From Hemibagrus wyckioides (lineage: Eukaryota > Chordata > Actinopteri > Siluriformes > Bagridae), in NCBI RefSeq assembly GCF_019097595.1, contig NC_080715.1, positions 5,735,573 to 5,799,572 on the forward strand: 64,000 nt of DNA. The letters are read 5' to 3'. Positions within the stretch are counted from its first letter, which is position 1. Each line of letters begins with the position of its first letter. Below are positions 58,428 to 64,000 of this stretch, piece after piece. The position numbers and the translations under genes were made by a program. The notes beneath the pieces were generated by a model. That model saw only the letters and a list, made by a program, of their open reading frames with translations. It was not told the origin of the DNA and did no database searches.

Positions 58428-58740
58428 AAGGAAAGGAAAGGAAAGGAAAGGAAAGGAAAGGAACAGAAAGAAAAGGAAATGAAAGAGAAGGAAAGGAAAG
58501 GAAAGGAAAGGAAAGGAAAGGAAAGGAAAGGAAAGGAAAGGAAAGGAATGGAAAACAAATAAGGAAGGGAAAGGAATAAATGTGAAAGTATGAAAGGAAA
58601 CAAAGGAATGGAAATGAAAGGTAAGGGAAAGAAAGGCAAAGGTACAAACATGAAAAGAGTAGAAGGAGGGAAATGAAAGACTTAAACTTATTTAAACTTA
58701 GGGGAAGCAAAAGTAAAAGAAAAGGAAGTGAAGGCAAGAG
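58428..58740. repeat. (GGAAA)n array, first locus
   Basis: Pure GGAAA units at 58428-58462 and 58492-58547 are followed by degenerate A/G-rich sequence to 58740. The same pentamer recurs at 61.26 and 62.48 kb. Confidence 0.92.
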
Positions 58741-59599
58741 AAAATATAACAGATTGGAAAGGAATGATAACGAAAAATTTGTTTTTAATGAATTTTAGTT
58801 CTGAGTCTGTTTTTCGACTATATGACCTGTCTGTTACCTGTTGTGTCTATATTAACATCAGAAATGAATCGAACACACTGCTCTATAGTCTAATCTAATA
58901 TTTAGTCAGATGCAGCTCATTATTTTATCCATCAGTTGAGTTTTATCTCTACATTATTTGTTTCCAACAGCTCTGAGTTCTCCCCCTTTCAGCCATATAA
59001 AAGAGGCACTTGACCTTGCTGTGATCTTCAGTGATGATCTGTTTGGCCTGTTTAGTCATTTGTGATCATTGTTCTCATTGTTCTTCTCTCTGATGTGAAG
59101 AGCGAAGAGAGCTGGCCTGCTCTAATTGGAAGCGAGTGTGTGAGAAAGTGGCTGAGAGCGAAAGAGAGAGAAAAATGTCACCCGGGAGATCTGTGATTGC
59201 TGCAGTTGATGCTTATTGAATGCACTAATTGAGAATTTTCTCCTTTATTCTCCAGAAGGTTTACATAAAAAAAAGAAACAATGAAAAACGAAAGGCCTTT
59301 TGACCTTTAATGCTGATTACTAGCCATTAAAGCTTCGCAGAATGTACAGTCATGCTAATTTATGGCTATAGAACAATCCCTGGCAGGGTTTCTAGCAGTG
59401 GGTGTTGAAGACGAATGTTCCGTACAGTTTTTCACCATAAGGAAAATGACGCACAGTTCATTCCTTTATTTGTATCCTGGTCAGTGGATCTGGAGTCTAT
59501 CATGGAAACATTGGGAGTCTATGCCGGAAAATACTGGGGATCCTGGATGAGAACCCAGACTCTTATAGGCTATTCATACACTCATTCACATCTAGGGGC
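58741..59599. other. Unique intronic sequence
   Basis: No gene or element is recognised. Complexity is moderate, and no long microsatellite is present. Confidence 0.45.
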
Positions 59600-60560
59600 A
59601 GTTTAGCAAATATGCAAATGTATGTAAAAATATGCAAGTATGCAAATAAGCAAATGTATGTGGTTGTGTAAGTTTGTAAGTACGTAAAAAAGTAAATATA
59701 TGTAAGTACTTAATAAGCAAATGTTTGCAAGTTTGTAAGTAAGCACATAAATAATTAAATATGTTAACTAATATATGTTAATGTATGTCAAAACATAAAT
59801 AAATAAATGTAGGTAAAGTTTCTTAAGGAAGTACATAAATAAGTAAATGTATGTAGGTTTATAAGTGCGAAAAATGGTAAATGTATATAAAAATGATATA
59901 TATAAATACATAAATAAGTAAGTAAGTGCATAAATAAGTAAATGTGTTTAACTTTTTATCTGAGTACATAAATTAGTAAATGTAAGTAAAATTTTATAAG
60001 GAAGTACATAAATAATTAAAAGTAGGTACAAGTTTGTAAGCACATAAATAAGTAAATGTATGTAAGTTTGTAAAAAGTAAATGTATGTAAAAAAAAATAT
60101 GTAAAAAAGTATGTAAAAGTACTTAAATACTTGTATGCAAGTTTGTATGTAAGTACATAAAAAAGTCAATGGAAATAAGTTAATGTAAGTAAATTTCGTA
60201 TGGAAGGATAATAATAATACATGTGCATAAATAAATAAATATGTCTAAGCTGGTAAGTAAGGACATAAATAATTAAAATGTAGGTAAAATTTTGTAAGGA
60301 AGTATGTAAATGTAAGTAAGTTTGTGTAAAAGTGCGTAAAAAAGTAAATGTATGTAAACAATTGTAACTATTTAGTAAGTCTTATTGTTTACAAGTAAAT
60401 ATCTGTATGTTTTTTTAGTAAATATATGGCATATCCAAATATATGGAAGTAAATATTTGTAATTTTTCATTAGCATAAGTAAATAATTATGAAAGTAAGT
60501 GTATGTAGGTTTGTAAGTGTGTCTAAATTTGTAAGGAAGTGTGTGGATTATAGCAGTTAA
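59600..60560. repeat. Degenerate AT-rich minisatellite
   Basis: Variants of AAATGTATGTAAGTTTGTAA and GTACATAAATAAGTAAATG recur for nearly 1 kb with no fixed period. It looks like an old array built from GTAA/ATAA words. Confidence 0.8.
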
Positions 60561-61259
60561 TTGTGTGTGAATGGATAAGTGATGGAGATTTACATTTCTG
60601 AGACGAAACCTGGGGCATATATTGTTTTGCATTTTAATATTAGCTCAGTTGATGGTTTTGAACAGCTTAGAATCAAAGAAGTGTCTTTGTCCAATAAAGT
60701 GTCCTTTACTTTCAGAATTTGAGTTCTATTCTTCATTTACGCACCTCAGCAGCCCTGAGAAAAAGTAAGGAGCCCTTATTTTTATTGTGTTTCTCAATAT
60801 GTACAAAACAGCCCACTCGAATGTAAGCTTGAGTGAAGGGTCTTCTCTTGAAAAGAAGAAAAAAAGAAAAGAAGAAGAAATAAATTCTCCCAGCATGCAG
60901 TGCGGTGTGTGTTTCTAGCAGGCTGCTGGATGTCAGTGAGTGTGCTGCAGTGTTGCTGAAGCTCTTTGATCAGCCTCAGTAGAACATGTTCATAGATAAC
61001 CTTCAGTGTCAAACTTTGTAACGATAAAATCACAAGCTATTGCTTTTCTGTCTGTATTATTGTCAAGCCTCTGGCTCTGAAAGTTCACAATAATGTTTTC
61101 TCTGAATATAACCTCATCAGACCAGCTGTCTCATCAGCCAGACTGAAGCCCCATTGTCTTTGGAGCATTTAGAGCATTTAGAACATCACTCTTTCCTTCT
61201 GCAAGAGAAAAGTTGTTATGAGTTTGTATTTGTTGCTCTTGCTATTGTTCTTGTTGTTA
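60561..61259. other. Unique intronic sequence with a short GAAA-rich patch
   Basis: A purine patch lies at 60850-60882. Nothing else is recognised. Confidence 0.45.
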
Positions 61260-61547
61260 CAAGGAAAGGAAAGGAAAGGAAAGGAAAGGAAAGGAAAGGA
61301 AAGGAAAGGAAAGGAAAGGGCAACAAGTGGGAAGGAAAGGAAAGGAAAGGAAAGGAAAGGAAAAGAAAGGAGAGGAGAGGAGAGGAGAGGAGAGGAGAGG
61401 AGAGGAGAGGAGAGGAAAGGAAATGGGAAGTGAAGACAAAACAAAAAAAGAATAAATGGCAAAGGAATGATAAAGAAAGTTTTGCTTTAATGTGTGGAGT
61501 TATGTGGAAGGGAAGGGAAGGGAAGGGAAGGAAAGGAAATGGGAAAG
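61260..61547. repeat. (GGAAA)n / (GGAGA)n / (GGGAA)n arrays
   Basis: GGAAA units at 61261-61318 and 61332-61370 grade into GGAGA units at 61371-61410. A GGGAA array lies at 61508-61545. A 130-bp segment containing AAGGAATGATAAAGAAAG and TTTGCTTTAA is duplicated (near 61460 and 61570), so the array and its flank were copied together. Confidence 0.9.
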
Positions 61548-62477
61548 GAAGACAAAATGAATGAAAGGTAAAGGAATGATAAAGAAAGGTTTGCTTTAAG
61601 GAATGTACAGTCCACTGGTTGGAGATGGCATGAAGGTCAGTGGTCAGACTGTCCTTCAGCAGCTCACTGAGTTTTATGGACTAAGAGCTAAAACGGCTTT
61701 ATCTGTTGAGTGACAGGTTTGTGGCCATCATTTAGAGATGGAGAATGAGACGATATCACTGCTTCCTGTAGCACAATTTAATCAAGCTTCTGTTGGACTA
61801 TTATCAGCTTCTGATAGCCTGTGGTCATGAACACGTCTCATCTGTTTCACCAGCTAATCTCCTTCTGGAGTGCGAGAGAATTCCAACTCGGTAAATAATG
61901 TTAATCTGACATAAGCTCTCTACCCCTTCTTTTTCTCCACAGAAGTGCGGATTAGCCCCCCTCCCAAACAGGTTTCAGAGAAACACTAAGATAATAATGT
62001 GCCATGTCGTCTGCTGGCTCAGACCTGAGACGTCTCATTGTTCTGGTGATTGGTTGGTGGAAAACAAATTAATTTCCCTGCGTATTCAGTGACCCATGTG
62101 ACACCGCATGGTGTATGGTGCGTATTAGGGACAGGGGAAAGCCTGTCCCATCTCCCAGAAGATGAAATATTCAATTACAAACTTGTTAGTGTTGTTATCC
62201 AGGAATGGATTTGGCGTTGACAGAGAAATGTAATTATTTCTGCCTCTCTTCTTTGCTTCCTCTATCCAAAAAACGGAAAGATTAATGCTAGTAATAATAG
62301 CAGTATCCGTGGGATTTGTCCAGTCTGTTAAATATATACGATAAAGCTTGTGAGGGGAAAATATTCAAGGCTGAGGCCAGGCTATGGCTTTTTAACAAGA
62401 CGCATGTCTCAGATGTGTGAGACTTTAACTGTTGACATTGTTATGTTAGGAATTTAAAAACTTTATGGTCTGCTGGA
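61548..62477. other. Unique intronic sequence
   Basis: No gene or transposon is recognised. The stretch 61680-62330 is fairly complex and repeat-poor. Confidence 0.45.
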
Positions 62478-62577
62478 AAGGAAAGGAAAAGAAAGGAAAG
62501 GGAAGGGAAGGAAAGAGAAGGGAAGGGAAGGGAAGGGAAGGGAAGGGAAGGGAAGGGAAGGGAAGGGAAGGAAAGGA
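62478..62577. repeat. (GGAAA)n / (GGGAA)n array, third locus
   Basis: GGAAA units change to GGGAA at about 62500 and remain so to the end. The words TTAGGAATTTAAAAAC with TTATGG TCTGCTG occur on both sides of the array (near 62447 and 62600), a direct duplication around the repeat. Confidence 0.92.
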
Positions 62578-62949
62578 CAACCTTTAGCCTTCTCTATGTT
62601 AGGAATTTAAAAACATTATGGTGTGCTGTTACAGGAAAATAATTAATGTTACTGTTGGAATGTGTTTGATTTAATAGCAGCACTTTTATAACCTTCGTTA
62701 AAAAATGACACTTTTTTATCCATTTATAGTTATATTTAATGTTGTGGACAGAGTTAATTTGTCCAAATAAATAAATAAATAAATAAAAAAAATAAAGCTT
62801 CCCATATTGTGAAAATTGCAATTTTAACAATAAAAATATATTATGTTTATTCAGTGTTTCTTATTTTTTATTTTATTATTTTTTTTATATAAGACTAAAC
62901 AATAACAAATATAAGATTATTAAATCTATTTCTAGATGTTTTTATTTTC
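62578..62949. other. AT-rich intronic sequence
   Basis: A short (AAAT)n tract lies at 62766-62790. No gene is present. Confidence 0.45.
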
Positions 62950-63150
62950 ATTTCAAGCTTCTTCCAGGCTTTAATGCTCACATACAGGAGCTTGTCTGCA
63001 CCAGCACCTCAGTGGAGGTAGAGGTTTATGTTCCCTGCTCAGTGAGGCGTGAGGTCTCTTTCCAGAACCTTCCATCTGACTGTCCCTCAGTGCTGGAATG
63101 AACTTCTGATCTCAGAGTAAACAGCAGACTGTCCTTAAATAACTGCTAAG
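62950..63150 (+). mobile_element. Possible degenerate LINE fragment
   Basis: The plus strand contains PQCWNELLISE-like coding near 63085-63120 and CAGACTGTCCTTAAATAACTGC, reminiscent of the last residues of L2-like LINE proteins (WNELP, then AESL and FKR). It is short and frame-broken, so the call is weak. Confidence 0.35.
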
Positions 63151-63235
63151 TTACCCCCACCTGAAAAAAGAAGACAGACAGAGAGAAAAAAAGAAGGACA
63201 GAAACAAACAAACAAAGATGGACAGAGGGACGGAT

Positions 63236-63237
<2 letters not shown>

Positions 63238-63320
<83 letters not shown>
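63238..63320. repeat. (GAAA)n array upstream of exon 4
   Basis: About 20 GAAA units end 167 bp before exon 4. It is a homopurine mirror repeat on the sense strand. Confidence 0.96.
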
Positions 63321-63321
<1 letters not shown>

Positions 63322-63486
63322 GAATAAAACCTCTATACACTTCTCATTTGGCCCTCAGTTAAAATTGTATTGTGTCACGAAACTCATACTGTTTTATTTT
63401 TTGAGGCATTTCTTCTCCAAAAATTCTTCTCAGATATTTTGTTGACTTGATTAACATGTTGTTTTCCTTCTGTTTTTTTCTTCTAG

Positions 63487-63618
63487 AAATTCTACACGGT
63501 GGTGTGTATGTGGACCAGAATAAGTTGCTTTGCCACGCTGACACCATCCACTGGCAGGACATCGTGAAGAACGCTCGTCCCGATTACCTGGTGGTGCCGT
63601 CCAACAGCAGCAACACCT
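63487..63618 (+). CDS. erbb4: erbb4 exon 4 (end of L1, start of cysteine-rich domain)
   Basis: This exon follows exon 3 in the same frame: the split codon G|AA gives Glu, then [40 protein letters not shown] and SNT. It ends in phase 1 with T, the first base of the next Cys codon. [20 protein letters not shown] and the sizes match ERBB4, though the exon is one codon shorter than the 135 bp I recall for human ERBB4. It covers the last L1 strands and the entry to the furin-like cysteine-rich region. An NSS sequon lies near its end. The acceptor is TTTTTTTCTTCTAG and the donor CACCT|GTAAGG. The exon 3/4 junction completes NLTE, keeping the glycosylation sequon in ErbB4. Confidence 0.96.
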
Positions 63619-63678
63619 GTAAGGATCCTGCAGACCATCTAGAACTTTATTCAAACTCTTCTGAAGATTTAATCTCAA

Positions 63679-63714
<36 letters not shown>

Positions 63715-63747
63715 GACAGTAAGAAAGAGACAGAAAGAAAAACAGAC

Positions 63748-63815
<68 letters not shown>

Positions 63816-63831
63816 AAAAAGACAGACAGAG

Positions 63832-63894
<63 letters not shown>

Positions 63895-64000
63895 AAAAGA
63901 AAGACAGCTTGATCAGATTGTGCTTAAGGGTATAAATACCGGGCTTAGATAAGTGCTGGATTCCTCATGTGGTGAAAAGAAGAAGTGATGATCCTCCAAT
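63619..64000 (+). other. erbb4: erbb4 intron 4 (start), GAAA-rich
   Basis: The intron starts GTAAGG. It contains GAAA arrays at 63678-63714, 63748-63817 and 63835-63895, with short CAGA interruptions. The last 100 bp are unique. No further exon is in the window. Confidence 0.9.

Overview
The window reads as teleost fish nuclear DNA, most likely from an otophysan. Catfish-like tRNA-derived SINEs suggest a siluriform, but I cannot prove that from sequence alone. It shows introns with GT/AG sites, dense microsatellites, Tc1/mariner remnants, and several LINE and SINE families. There is no prokaryotic-style gene packing.

The organising feature is one large plus-strand gene. Two exons encode consecutive parts of the ligand-binding ectodomain of an ErbB4 receptor tyrosine kinase: exon 3 at 26751-26937 and exon 4 at 63487-63618. 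Their lengths (187 and 132 bp), reading phases and protein sequence fit vertebrate ERBB4. Nearly everything else is therefore intron: the 3' part of intron 2 (1-26750), all of intron 3 (26938-63486, 36,549 bp) and the start of intron 4. The only other intact protein gene I can support lies antisense inside intron 2: an intronless, secreted, two-domain C-type lectin at 3467-4192, with a TATA-like box just upstream.

Intron 2 (1-26.75 kb) is mostly single-copy sequence broken by mobile elements. These include a LINE remnant (4.49-5.53 kb), a 5'-truncated LINE with a perfect 20-bp target-site duplication (6.42-6.97 kb), tRNA-derived SINEs (6.1, 8.2, 9.1, 10.8, 12.4, 14.6, 22.7 kb), Tc1/mariner derivatives (9.9, 25.5 kb), L2-like LINE pieces (16.0, 19.5 kb), an unnamed dispersed family (7.0, 18.8, 20.7, 26.4 kb) and a degenerate minisatellite (23.8-24.7 kb).

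Intron 3 (26.9-63.5 kb) is dominated by tandem repeats. The main ones are a 30-bp minisatellite with readable frames on both strands (38.6-40.4 kb), compound CT arrays (33.4 and 34.6 kb), AAT and GATA arrays, inverted repeats able to form hairpins (37.7 and 41.6 kb), a 1.4-kb array of TCTA blocks separated by an almost invariant 20-nt spacer (55.4-56.9 kb), GGAAA arrays, and GAAA arrays on both sides of exon 4. Higher-complexity islands (e.g. 27.0-27.6, 33.9-34.4, 43.7-44.6, 47.8-48.2, 49.3-50.5 kb) are the best places to look for conserved non-coding elements.

I found no convincing new multi-gene system. The most unusual items are the nested lectin, the two higher-order satellites, and three SINE-LINE pairs that appear to share 3' tails within one intron pair.
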